DNA of 64,000 bases from Streptomyces sp. A1277 (GTDB taxonomy: Bacteria > Actinomycetota > Actinomycetes > Streptomycetales > Streptomycetaceae): assembly GCF_004795015.1 (NCBI RefSeq), contig NZ_SSBI01000003.1:124001-188000 (forward strand), read 5' to 3'. Made by a program: the position numbers and the translations under genes. This document shows, one piece after another, positions 1-7,867 of this stretch; position 1 is the first letter of the stretch, and each line of letters opens with the position of its first letter. The notes below the pieces were generated by a model. That model was not told the origin of the DNA. It did no database searches and saw only the letters and a program-made list of their open reading frames with translations.

Positions 1-1
1 C

Positions 2-334
2 AGCGAGCTGACCGGTGAGAGCACCCGGCTGCGCAACGAACTGGAGGCGTCCGGTCTGGCGCTGGCCGGGCTGATGCGGGACTCCGGCGACGGAGCGGGC
101 GACGACGAGGCCGACACCGGCACCAAGAACATCACCCGCGAGCACGAGATGCAGCTCGCCGCCAACGCCCAGGAGATGCTGGACCAGACCGAGCGCGCCC
201 TGGCGAGGCTGGAGGCCGGTACGTACGGGCTCTGCGAGGTCTGCGGGAACCCGATCGGCAAGGCGCGGATGCAGGCGTTCCCCCGCGCCACCCTCTGCGT
301 CGAGGACAAACAGAAGCAGGAGCGACGAGGCTGA
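2..334 (+). CDS. TraR/DksA-family zinc-finger protein, C-terminal part
   Basis: The reading frame is open from the left edge, so the N-terminus lies outside the window; an internal ATG at 74 is probably not the start. The visible part carries an acidic helix followed by a DksA/TraR-type finger, with a CEVC pair, the GKAR stretch and a later Cys (LCVED). Family members act on RNA polymerase near the secondary channel, or are uncharacterised homologues. The fourth ligand position of the usual C-x2-C finger is Asp instead of Cys, so metal binding may be altered. It lies 57 bases before lspA on the same strand. The family call is firm; the exact role is not. Confidence 0.8.
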   Translation, partial: SELTGESTRLRNELEASGLALAGLMRDSGDGAGDDEADTGTKNITREHEMQLAANAQEMLDQTERALARLEAGTYGLCEVCGNPIGKARMQAFPRATLCVEDKQKQERRG

Positions 335-391
335 TCCGCACAGGTGTGCCGTACCCTCGTTCTCTGTCGGGAACTAGCTTGAGGGACTCAC

Positions 392-1066
392 GTGGCAGAG
401 GCGGAGCGCATCATCGGTACGCCGGACATCACCGGGCCTGAGGGAAGCGGAGAGACCGGGCCGGACGGCGCGGCCGCTTCCCCGGAGGCCGGCACGTCGT
501 CGGACGGGCAGGACACCGGCGCGACCGCGGCCGACGTCGACGCGGAGGCGGAGGCGGCGGTCGACCGCTCGCCGGCCACCCGCCGGCGCCGGATCATCCT
601 GCTCTTCTGCGTCGCCGTCGTCGCCTACCTGCTCGACCTCGGCAGCAAGATGCTCGTCGTGGCGAAGCTGGAGCACCAGGAGCCGGTCGAGCTCCTCGGC
701 GACTGGCTCAAGCTCGACGCCATCCGCAACGCGGGCGCCGCATTCGGGTTCGGTGAGGCGTTCACGATCATCTTCACGATCATCGCGGCGACCGTCATCG
801 TGGTGATCGCGCGGCTCGCCCGCAAGCTGTACAGCCTGCCGTGGGCCATCGCGCTCGGCCTGCTGCTCGGCGGGGCGCTCGGCAACCTCACCGACCGCAT
901 CTTCCGCGCGCCGGGCGTGTTCGAGGGCGCGGTGGTGGACTTCATCGCCCCCGCGCACTTCGCCGTCTTCAACCTGGCCGACTCCGCGATCGTCTGCGGT
1001 GGCATCCTGATCGTCCTCCTCTCCTTCAAGGGCCTGGACCCCGACGGCACCGTGCACAAGGACTAG
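392..1066 (+). CDS. lspA: Lipoprotein signal peptidase (signal peptidase II)
   Basis: LspA is the membrane aspartyl protease that removes signal peptides from prolipoproteins after Lgt has lipidated them. The GTG start is preceded by a GAGGGA ribosome site. Residues 1-60 form an acidic, Ala/Gly-rich cytoplasmic extension, longer than in most LspA proteins but common in Streptomyces. Four membrane segments follow from about residue 67. The family motifs are present: NAGAAFGF at 113-120, GNLTDR with catalytic Asp168, and NLADS with catalytic Asp197. Lgt, the preceding enzyme of the pathway, is at 35694-36641. The next gene begins 23 bases downstream. Confidence 0.96.
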   Translation: MAEAERIIGTPDITGPEGSGETGPDGAAASPEAGTSSDGQDTGATAADVDAEAEAAVDRSPATRRRRIILLFCVAVVAYLLDLGSKMLVVAKLEHQEPVELLGDWLKLDAIRNAGAAFGFGEAFTIIFTIIAATVIVVIARLARKLYSLPWAIALGLLLGGALGNLTDRIFRAPGVFEGAVVDFIAPAHFAVFNLADSAIVCGGILIVLLSFKGLDPDGTVHKD

Positions 1067-1089
1067 TGGGCACAAGGCATACTCGACAG

Positions 1090-2031
1090 GTGAGTACGCA
1101 ACCCGAGATCCGCACCCTGCCCGTCCCCGATGGCCTGGAGGGCGAGCGCGTCGACGCCGCCATCTCCCGGATGTTCGGTTTCTCCCGCACCAAGGCCGCC
1201 GACCTGGCCGCCGCCGGCAAGGTGCAGGTGGACGGCTCGGTGGTCGGGAAGTCCGAGCGGGTGCACGGCGGTGCCTGGCTCGAAGTGGAGATGCCGCAGG
1301 CCCCCGCGCCCGTGCAGGTCGTCGCCGAGCCCGTCGAGGGCATGGAGATCGTGCACGACGACGACGACATCGTCGTGATCGTGAAGCCGGTCGGCGTCGC
1401 CGCGCACCCCAGCCCCGGCTGGACCGGCACCACCGTCATCGGCGGCCTCGCCGCCGCCGGGTACCGGATCTCGACCTCCGGCGCCGCCGAGCGCCAGGGC
1501 ATCGTCCACCGCCTGGACGTCGGGACCTCCGGGCTGATGGTCGTCGCCAAGTCGGAGCGCGCCTACACCCTGCTGAAGGCCCAGTTCCGCGACCGGGTCG
1601 TCGAGAAGAAGTACAACGCGCTGGTCCAGGGCCACCCGGACCCGATGAGCGGCACCATCGACGCGCCCATCGGCCGCCACCCCAACCACGACTACAAGTG
1701 GGCGGTCGTCGCGGACGGCAAGGCATCGGTGACGCACTACGACCTGATCGAGGCGTACCGGGCCGCCAGCCTCCTGGACATCAAGCTGGAGACCGGCCGC
1801 ACCCACCAGATCCGGGTGCACATGTCCGCCCACCGCCACCCCTGCGTCGGTGACCTCACCTACGGCGCCGACCCGACCATGGCCAAGCGCCTCGGCCTGA
1901 CCCGGCAGTGGCTGCACGCGGTGAAGCTCGGCTTCGAGCACCCCTCGGACGGCGGCTGGGTCGAGTTCACCAGCTCCTACCCGGACGACCTCCAGCAGGC
2001 GCTGGACCGCATCGCGGCGGAGAGCGAATGA
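1090..2031 (+). CDS. RluA/RluD-family ribosomal pseudouridine synthase
   Basis: The product converts uridine to pseudouridine, most likely in 23S rRNA. The protein is 313 aa, a usual RluD length. An S4 RNA-binding domain (about residues 15-80) precedes the catalytic domain, which carries the signature [19 protein letters not shown] with catalytic Asp143 and a later RTHQIRVHM motif. I chose the GTG start at 1090 because it leads directly into the conserved N-terminus and lies 23 bases after lspA; longer frames upstream overlap lspA. Its stop overlaps the next gene by 4 bases. The RNA position modified cannot be told from the sequence. Confidence 0.93.
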   Translation: MSTQPEIRTLPVPDGLEGERVDAAISRMFGFSRTKAADLAAAGKVQVDGSVVGKSERVHGGAWLEVEMPQAPAPVQVVAEPVEGMEIVHDDDDIVVIVKPVGVAAHPSPGWTGTTVIGGLAAAGYRISTSGAAERQGIVHRLDVGTSGLMVVAKSERAYTLLKAQFRDRVVEKKYNALVQGHPDPMSGTIDAPIGRHPNHDYKWAVVADGKASVTHYDLIEAYRAASLLDIKLETGRTHQIRVHMSAHRHPCVGDLTYGADPTMAKRLGLTRQWLHAVKLGFEHPSDGGWVEFTSSYPDDLQQALDRIAAESE

Positions 2032-2504
2032 CCCCCAGGCCCTCTTGGTACGTCACGCGTACCGTCACCGACGAGCAGGACCGCGCCGCGTGCTTCCAGC
2101 TCCGCAAGGACGTCTTCGTCGGTGAGCAGAACGTGCCCGAGGAGATCGAGTACGACGCCTACGACGCGGACGCGGTGCACGTCATAGCCGTCGCGGCCGA
2201 CGGCACCGCGCTCGGTACCGGCCGGCTGCTGCACGGCCCCGCCGCCGCGTCGCACACGGGCCCGGACCCCGTGGTCGGCTCGCTGGGCCGGCTCGCGGTG
2301 AGCAAGGAGGCGCGGGGCCTCGGCGTCGGAGCCGCGCTGGTGCGGGCCATCGAGGACGCGGCCCGGGACGCCGGCCTGACCGCCGTCGACCTGCACGCCC
2401 AGACGCACGCGCTCCGCTTCTACGAGCGCCTCGGGTATGTGGCGTACGGCCCCGAGTTCATGGACGCGGGCATCGCGCACCGGGCGATGCGCCGGGCGAT
2501 CTGA
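2028..2504 (+). CDS. GNAT-family N-acetyltransferase
   Basis: This 158-aa protein has the GNAT fold: an N-terminal region with [16 protein letters not shown], typical of the ElaA-like subgroup, the acetyl-CoA loop [17 protein letters not shown] (R/Q-x-x-G-x-G/A) at about residues 86-102, and the C-terminal [11 protein letters not shown] strand-helix motif. It should transfer an acetyl group from acetyl-CoA to a small amine or a protein; the substrate is unknown. The ATG overlaps the stop of the pseudouridine synthase gene (ATGA), so the two are translationally coupled and transcribed together with lspA. Confidence 0.9.
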   Translation: MTPRPSWYVTRTVTDEQDRAACFQLRKDVFVGEQNVPEEIEYDAYDADAVHVIAVAADGTALGTGRLLHGPAAASHTGPDPVVGSLGRLAVSKEARGLGVGAALVRAIEDAARDAGLTAVDLHAQTHALRFYERLGYVAYGPEFMDAGIAHRAMRRAI

Positions 2505-2611
2505 CGCCCCGCCGAACCCCCTGAACCCGGGGCGGGCAGGGCACATGGCAGGGTGAGGGGCATCGGCCGAGCGGATACCGGGCCCGGCCGGAACGCTTCG
2601 GAAGGCACCCC

Positions 2612-4198
2612 GTGGACCAGATGACCCTGCTGCTCCTGCTGCTGCTCGGAGCCGTGGTCACGGTTCCGCTCGGGGACCGTCTCAAACTGCCCGCGCCGGT
2701 GCTGATGACGATCCTCGGCGTCCTGATGGCCTTCGCCAGCTTCGTGCCGAACGTGGACATCCCGCCGGAGATCATCCTCCCCGCGCTGCTGCCCCCGCTG
2801 CTCTACGCCTCCGTGCAGCGCACCTCCTGGCGGCAGTTCGCCGCCAACAAGCGGCCCATCTTCCTGCTGGCCGTCGCGCTGGTCTTCCTGACGACGGCGG
2901 CCGTCGCCGCGGTGGCCAACGCGATCGTGCCCGGACTGCCGATTGCCGCCGCCGTCGCGCTCGGCGCGCTGGTCGCACCGCCCGACCCGGTCGCCGCGAC
3001 CGCCGTCGCCGGCTCGGTCGGGCTGCCCCGCCGGCTCGTCTCCATCCTGGAGGGCGAGGGCCTGTTCAACGACGTCACCGCGATCGTGCTGTACCACGTG
3101 GCCATCGCGGCTGCGGTCAGCGGCACCTTCTCGCTGCCCGAGGCGTTCGGCCTGCTGATCCTGTCCGCCGTCGTCGCCGTCGTGGTGGGCCTCGGGCTCG
3201 GCTGGCTCACCATCAAGCTCATGGGGCTGCTCGGTGACGCCACCCTCCAGGTCGGCCTGACCCTGCTGGTGCCGTTCGTCAGCTACGTGCTCTCCGAGGA
3301 GCTGATGGGCTCAGGCGTGCTCGCCGTCCTGACCACCGCGCTCTTCCTCGCCGAGCACACCGCGGACGCCGACGACGTCCTCGGGCGGCTCACCGGGCGC
3401 ACCTTCTGGGACATCGTCGACACCCTCGTCACCGGCGTCGCCTTCGGGCTGATCGGCCTGGAACTGCACAGCGTGTTCGGTACGGCCCACGGACACGAGC
3501 TGCGGATGGCCGGCTGGGGCCTCGTCGTCGTCGCGGTCGTCGTCGGCGTACGGCTGCTGTACCTGCTGCCGGCGACCTGGCTGGCCAAGCGGCTGCACAC
3601 CCGGCGGGACGTCAGCGAGGAGATCCCCACCAGCTGGCGCGAGACGGTGATCATGTGGTGGGCCGGGATGCGCGGGGTGGCCTCCGTCGCGCTGGCGCTC
3701 GCGATCCCGCTGGAGACGGACGACGGCAAACCCTTTCCCGGCCGCGACGAGATCGTCTTCATCGCCTTCGCCGTGATCATGGTGACCCTGGTCTTCCAGG
3801 GCCTGACGCTGCCGTGGCTGGTGCGCCGACTGGGCGTGCGCGCGGACACGGACGCCGAGGCGGCCCTGGAGAGGGACCTCGCCATCCGGGCGGCCAAGGC
3901 GGCCAGGCAGCGGCTCAAGGAGATCGAGAAGGCCGAGGACTTCCCCGAGGAGGTCACCGAGCGGCTGCACCGGCTCGCCTACGACGTGGGGGCCAGGATC
4001 AGCCCCGACATGGTGGACGACGAGCGGCGCGACGCCTACGCGACACGTGCCGAGCGCTTCAAGGCGGTCAGCCGCGTCCAGCGCGAGATGATGTCGGCCG
4101 CCCGCCACGCGGTGCTCTCCGCCCGCAGCGAGCCCGGCGCGGACCCCGAGGTCGTGGACCGGGTCCTGCGCCAGCTCGACGTACGCAGCCTGCGCTGA
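2612..4198 (+). CDS. Na+/H+ antiporter, CPA1 family
   Basis: The 528-aa protein is a multi-spanning monovalent cation/proton antiporter. About 12 hydrophobic segments fill residues 1-405, including the conserved APPDPVAATAV stretch and EGEGLFND, which holds the Asp used in ion exchange in CPA1 carriers. A hydrophilic, charged, helical C-terminal tail of about 120 residues follows, probably a cytoplasmic regulatory domain. The GTG start has GAAGG about seven bases before it. The gene is monocistronic or the last of the lspA group, and it converges on the MscS gene 27 bases downstream. The ion (Na+ or K+) and direction cannot be read from the sequence. Confidence 0.93.
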   Translation: MDQMTLLLLLLLGAVVTVPLGDRLKLPAPVLMTILGVLMAFASFVPNVDIPPEIILPALLPPLLYASVQRTSWRQFAANKRPIFLLAVALVFLTTAAVAAVANAIVPGLPIAAAVALGALVAPPDPVAATAVAGSVGLPRRLVSILEGEGLFNDVTAIVLYHVAIAAAVSGTFSLPEAFGLLILSAVVAVVVGLGLGWLTIKLMGLLGDATLQVGLTLLVPFVSYVLSEELMGSGVLAVLTTALFLAEHTADADDVLGRLTGRTFWDIVDTLVTGVAFGLIGLELHSVFGTAHGHELRMAGWGLVVVAVVVGVRLLYLLPATWLAKRLHTRRDVSEEIPTSWRETVIMWWAGMRGVASVALALAIPLETDDGKPFPGRDEIVFIAFAVIMVTLVFQGLTLPWLVRRLGVRADTDAEAALERDLAIRAAKAARQRLKEIEKAEDFPEEVTERLHRLAYDVGARISPDMVDDERRDAYATRAERFKAVSRVQREMMSAARHAVLSARSEPGADPEVVDRVLRQLDVRSLR

Positions 4199-4225
4199 CC
4201 CCGGCCCCCGCCCGGGGGCGGGCGG

Positions 4226-5356
4226 TCAGCCGCGTCCTGTGCGCGGGGCCTTGCCCCAGCTCGCGTGCTTCTCGGCCCGGCCGTGGCCGTTGACGGACGG
4301 CCACGTGTCGCCGGGCGGGAGCGCCGCGGGGGCCGTCGCGACCCGCGGCAGCGCGTACGGGTGGTGGTCGCGCAGCCAGCCGACCATCTGCTCGCGGACC
4401 GCGCAGCGCGCCGTCCACAGGTCGCCCGAGTCCTTCGCCGTGACCACCGCGCGCACCTGGATCGTGGTGGGCGTGGTGTCCGTGACCGCGAGCGACCAGT
4501 CCCGGCCGTCCCACGCGGCGCACTCGCCGAGGATGTCCCGCAGCTGGTCGCGCATCGCCTCGATGGGCGCCGAGTGGTCCAGGTGGAAGAAGACCGCACC
4601 GGTCATCTGCACACCGCCGCGCGACCAGTTCTCGAACGGCCTGCCCGTGAAGTACGAGACTGGCATGGTGATCCGCCGCTCGTCCCACGTCCGCACGGCG
4701 AGGAAGGTCAGCGTGATCTCCTCGATGGTGCCCCACTCCTCGTCCACCACCACGGTGTCCCCGATCCGCACCATGTCGCCGAAGGCGATCTGCAGTCCGG
4801 CGAAGAGGTTGCCGAGCGTGGACTGGGCGGCGACACCGGCGACGATGCCGAGGAGGCCGGCCGACGCCAGCATCGAGGTGCCGACCGTCTGCATCGCGGG
4901 GAACGTCAGCAGCATCGCGGACACCGCCACGGTCGCCACCACCGCCACGACCACCCGCTGGATCAGCGTCACCTGCGTACGCACCCGGCGCACCCGGGCC
5001 GGGTCCCGGTTGTGGGCCGCCGCGTAGCGCGCGTACACCGAGTCCACCACCGCGACGGCGATCCGCACCACCAGCCAGGCGGACGCGCCGATCAGCACCA
5101 GCGTCAGCAGCCGGCCGATGCCCACCCGGTGGTCCTTGACCGCGCCGAGCCCGGTGTGGGCGTACGTGCCGCGCAGCAGCGCCGCGCACATGACCAGCTG
5201 GAACGGTATCCGGCAGCGCCGCAGCAGACCCCACAGCGGGGTCTCGTGGTGCCGGGCGTCGGCGCGCCTGAGCAGCCGGTCGAGCAGCCAGCCCGCCGCC
5301 ACCGTGATCACGATCGAACCGCCGAGGACGATCAGCGGCCGCAGAACGTTTTCCAT
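4226..5356 (-). CDS. MscS-family mechanosensitive ion channel
   Basis: MscS-type channels release solutes after osmotic downshock. I set the start at the ATG giving MENVLRPLIVLGG, which has GGAGAG about seven bases upstream; an ATG 15 bases earlier is possible. The product is about 376 aa with four N-terminal membrane segments. The pore-lining segment and beta-domain carry GVAAQSTLGNLFAGLQIAF and GDTVVVDEEWGTIEEITL, which are strong MscS signatures. The last 35 residues are basic and not conserved. It is divergent from the hydrolase gene at 5403 with under 50 bases between starts, so their promoters must overlap. Confidence 0.92.
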   Translation of the reverse strand: MENVLRPLIVLGGSIVITVAAGWLLDRLLRRADARHHETPLWGLLRRCRIPFQLVMCAALLRGTYAHTGLGAVKDHRVGIGRLLTLVLIGASAWLVVRIAVAVVDSVYARYAAAHNRDPARVRRVRTQVTLIQRVVVAVVATVAVSAMLLTFPAMQTVGTSMLASAGLLGIVAGVAAQSTLGNLFAGLQIAFGDMVRIGDTVVVDEEWGTIEEITLTFLAVRTWDERRITMPVSYFTGRPFENWSRGGVQMTGAVFFHLDHSAPIEAMRDQLRDILGECAAWDGRDWSLAVTDTTPTTIQVRAVVTAKDSGDLWTARCAVREQMVGWLRDHHPYALPRVATAPAALPPGDTWPSVNGHGRAEKHASWGKAPRTGRG

Positions 5357-5402
5357 GCTGTCGCTCTCCATCCCTTCGAACGCAACTGGCACCATGGGCC
5401 TC

Positions 5403-5972
5403 ATGAACATCATGCTTTTCCACTCGATGTACGGTCTGCGCCCCGCGGTCCACGCGGCAGCCGAACGGCTGCGCGCCGCCGGGCACGAGGTGCGCGTGCC
5501 CGATCTGTTCGAGGGCCACACCTTCGAATCGGTGGAGGAAGCGGAGGCGTTCCGGGAGGAGACCGGCAAGGAGGAGCTGCTGAAGCGGGCCGTGCTGGCC
5601 GCCGCGCCCTACTCCGACCAGGGCCTGGTGTACGCCGGCTTCTCGCTCGGCGCCTCGGTGGCCCAGACGCTGGCGCTCGGCGACGCGAAGGCGCGCGGGC
5701 TGCTGCTCTTCCACGGCACCTCGGACATCGCCGAGAACGCCTCGGTGGACGAGCTGCCCGTACAGCTGCACGTCGCCGACCCGGACCCGTACGAGACGCA
5801 CGACTGGCTCAACTCGTGGTACCTGGAGATGCAGCGGACCGGGGCGGACGTCGAGGTCTACCGCTACCCGGGCGCCGGGCACCTGTTCACCGACGCGGAG
5901 CTGCCGGACTTCGACCAGGCGGCGGCGGAGCTGGCCTGGAAGGTCGCGATCGGGTTCCTCGCCACGCTGTGA
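5403..5972 (+). CDS. Dienelactone hydrolase-like alpha/beta hydrolase
   Basis: The 189-aa protein has the compact alpha/beta-hydrolase fold of the dienelactone hydrolase family. The likely triad is Ser81 in the nucleophile elbow GFSLGAS, an Asp near residue 126 in VADPDPYETHDW, and His160 in GAGHLF. True dienelactone hydrolases use Cys as nucleophile; here it is Ser, so the substrate probably differs. The start is uncertain: ATG at 5394, 5403 or 5412 are in frame and no strong ribosome site is visible; 5403 gives the typical MNIMLFHS beginning. Transcription probably ends at the perfect hairpin just after the stop codon. Confidence 0.88.
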   Translation: MNIMLFHSMYGLRPAVHAAAERLRAAGHEVRVPDLFEGHTFESVEEAEAFREETGKEELLKRAVLAAAPYSDQGLVYAGFSLGASVAQTLALGDAKARGLLLFHGTSDIAENASVDELPVQLHVADPDPYETHDWLNSWYLEMQRTGADVEVYRYPGAGHLFTDAELPDFDQAAAELAWKVAIGFLATL

Positions 5973-5976
5973 CGCG

Positions 5977-6013
5977 CGAAGGGCTCCGCGCGGCGGCCGC
6001 GCGGAGCCCTTCG
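5977..6013. terminator. Bidirectional hairpin terminator between convergent genes
   Basis: Two perfect 17-base arms beginning cgaagggctccg are separated by a 3-base loop. The hairpin lies between the hydrolase gene and the DsbA-like gene, which face each other, so it can end transcription from both sides. Confidence 0.85.
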
Positions 6014-6029
6014 GGAGGTGCGGGGCGGA

Positions 6030-6854
6030 TCAGCCCTTCAGGGCGGCGGTGAGCGCCGTCGTGTACTCGTCCACGGTCATCGGCGCGTTCTTGTCGTCGC
6101 TGCCCGTGACCTTCTTGTCGTCCATGACGAGGGTCGGCGTGCCCTGGAAGTCGTACTTCGCCCCGTCCTCGTTGAATTTGTCGCTCAGCGTCAGGGCCCA
6201 CTTGTCGAAGGTGCCGTCCTTGACGTCCTTCTGGAACGCCGTATTGCCCTTCAGCGTGTCAACGGTGTCGGCGACCTTGATCAGGTACGAGTCGTCCTTG
6301 AACTTGTCGTCCTGCTCGTCGGGGTGGTACTTCGCCGAATACAGTGCGCTCTTGTATTCGAGGAACGCCTCGGGGCTCACGTCCAGTGCCGCGCCCAGTG
6401 CGCTCAGAGCGTTCCTGGACCCTTCCCCGGGGATGTTGGTGTCGAGGAAGGTCGCGCCGACGAACTGAACCTTGTACTTGCCGTCGTCGATGTCCTTCTT
6501 CATGGTCGGGCCGACGGTCTGTTCGAGCTGCGCGCACACGGGGCAGCGCGGGTCCTCGTACACCTTCAGGGTCTTCTTCGCGCTGTCCTTGCCGAGGACG
6601 ACCGTGGTGCCGTTCTTACCCGTGGTGTTCTTGGGCGCGACCAGCTTGGCGTCCTTGGCCGCTTCCCAGTAAGCGGGCTCGTTGAGCTTCATCACGCCGT
6701 AGCCGACACCGGCCGCGATGGCGAGGACGGCGACGACCGAGGCGCCGACGACGATCTGCCGGCGGGCCCTGTCCTTCTTCGCCTGGCGCTCGCGCTCCGC
6801 GCGCAGCCGCTCGCGGGCGGCGGACTTGTTGGCCTGGCTGTTGCGCTTGCTCAT
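6030..6854 (-). CDS. Membrane-anchored DsbA-family thiol oxidoreductase
   Basis: This 274-aa protein begins with a long basic cytoplasmic stretch (residues 1-32), then one membrane anchor (about 34-55), and a thioredoxin-fold DsbA-like domain outside the membrane. The active-site motif is CPVC at residues 104-107, and the cis-Pro loop is GTPTLVM. It probably forms or isomerises disulfides in exported proteins. The ATG has GGAGA seven bases upstream. It lies about 50 bases after a membrane protein gene on the same strand (6905-7642), probably in one transcript. A paralogue with the same layout is at 34769-35587. Confidence 0.9.
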   Translation of the reverse strand: MSKRNSQANKSAARERLRAERERQAKKDRARRQIVVGASVVAVLAIAAGVGYGVMKLNEPAYWEAAKDAKLVAPKNTTGKNGTTVVLGKDSAKKTLKVYEDPRCPVCAQLEQTVGPTMKKDIDDGKYKVQFVGATFLDTNIPGEGSRNALSALGAALDVSPEAFLEYKSALYSAKYHPDEQDDKFKDDSYLIKVADTVDTLKGNTAFQKDVKDGTFDKWALTLSDKFNEDGAKYDFQGTPTLVMDDKKVTGSDDKNAPMTVDEYTTALTAALKG

Positions 6855-6904
6855 GGGGCTGTCTCCGTGGGGTCGTGGGGTCGTACGGTCCGGGGTTCGC
6901 GTGC

Positions 6905-7642
6905 TCAGGCGGCACAGGCCCTAAGCGGCGGACCCCTCCGTCCCACGGAGTGCACGAGGAGGCGGGCGGGCGCGAGCGGGTGCGGGCCCCGGGGCGCGGG
7001 CCGTGCCGAGCGGGGGGTCAGGCGCCGGGCGGTGCCCACCACGGCCACCGCGGTCAGCAGCGGCCGGAACGCCAGCAGCGCGCACGCGCCGACCAGCCCG
7101 GCGAGCGCCAGCTCACCGCGGTGCAGCCAGGCGGCGGCGAGCAGCCCGACCGTCACATGGGCGGCCAGCAGCAGCCACGGGACCAGCGGGCCGGGGGAGG
7201 CGAGCAGTGCGGCGGCGCCCTGGCCGCCGGTCGTCACCGAGGCCAGCGGGGTGCCGACGTCGCCGAGGTGCGAGGCGCCGGGACCGACGTCACCGCCGCC
7301 GCACAGGACATCGACGCCGACCGAGCGCAGCGGTCCGGCTATGGGGCCGCCCGCCGCCCCGTAGCAGAGGTGCTGGCCGGTGGTGAAGAAGGTGTCGGCG
7401 GCCAGCTCCAGTGGGACAAGGAGTCCGGCGATCGCCCCGAAGCCGCGCTGGCGGCCGGCCAGGGCGTAGGCCGCCGCGAAGACGGTCACGGCCAGCACGG
7501 CGACGGGGACCAGCGGCAGCGGGACCTGCGAGAGCAGGACGTGGGACGCGGCGGAGAGCGTCACGACGAGCGCGGTGAAAAGCGCCGCGCGTGCCGCTCT
7601 GAGCTGCGTCCCGGATATGTCCATCGCCCAGGAGTGTCGCAT
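6905..7642 (-). CDS. Membrane protein of unknown function
   Basis: The product is about 245 aa (239 if the ATG at 7624 is used) and I do not recognise its family. It has roughly five or six hydrophobic segments, the first three at about residues 17-36, 43-60 and 66-85 and two more near 150-190. A hydrophilic loop contains HLCYG and VDVLCGGGD, and the C-terminal 45 residues are basic and Arg/Pro-rich. It is followed by the DsbA-like gene on the same strand; a role as a redox partner is possible by position, but the sequence is not clearly VKOR- or DsbB-like. It diverges from dnaE across about 225 bases. Confidence 0.72.
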   Translation of the reverse strand: MRHSWAMDISGTQLRAARAALFTALVVTLSAASHVLLSQVPLPLVPVAVLAVTVFAAAYALAGRQRGFGAIAGLLVPLELAADTFFTTGQHLCYGAAGGPIAGPLRSVGVDVLCGGGDVGPGASHLGDVGTPLASVTTGGQGAAALLASPGPLVPWLLLAAHVTVGLLAAAWLHRGELALAGLVGACALLAFRPLLTAVAVVGTARRLTPRSARPAPRGPHPLAPARLLVHSVGRRGPPLRACAA

Positions 7643-7867
7643 GCGAACCTGTAAGCGAGTCCTGAAGCCCCGGATTCCGGCCTGCCTCCCGGTGCCGGGC
7701 CCGCGTGACGAAGTACATGACAAAAGGGGCGGGTGGCGGTGCCCTTCCCCCGCGCGACCGTATCCAGGAGTGCCCGCCGTTCGGCTCCCCGGAGACGTAG
7801 ACTTCCACGCTGTCCCCCCCAGACACCCCCAGCCCCGTCGTCCCCCTTTCCCCGGAGGCACAGCGCC

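Noticed and set aside
841..1089. An upstream extension of the pseudouridine synthase frame
   Set aside because: It overlaps lspA and is Arg/Pro-rich without conservation; the GTG at 1090 begins the real protein.
4203..4219. A short hairpin between the antiporter and MscS genes
   Set aside because: The arms are 7 bases with a 2-base loop, which is common by chance at this GC content.
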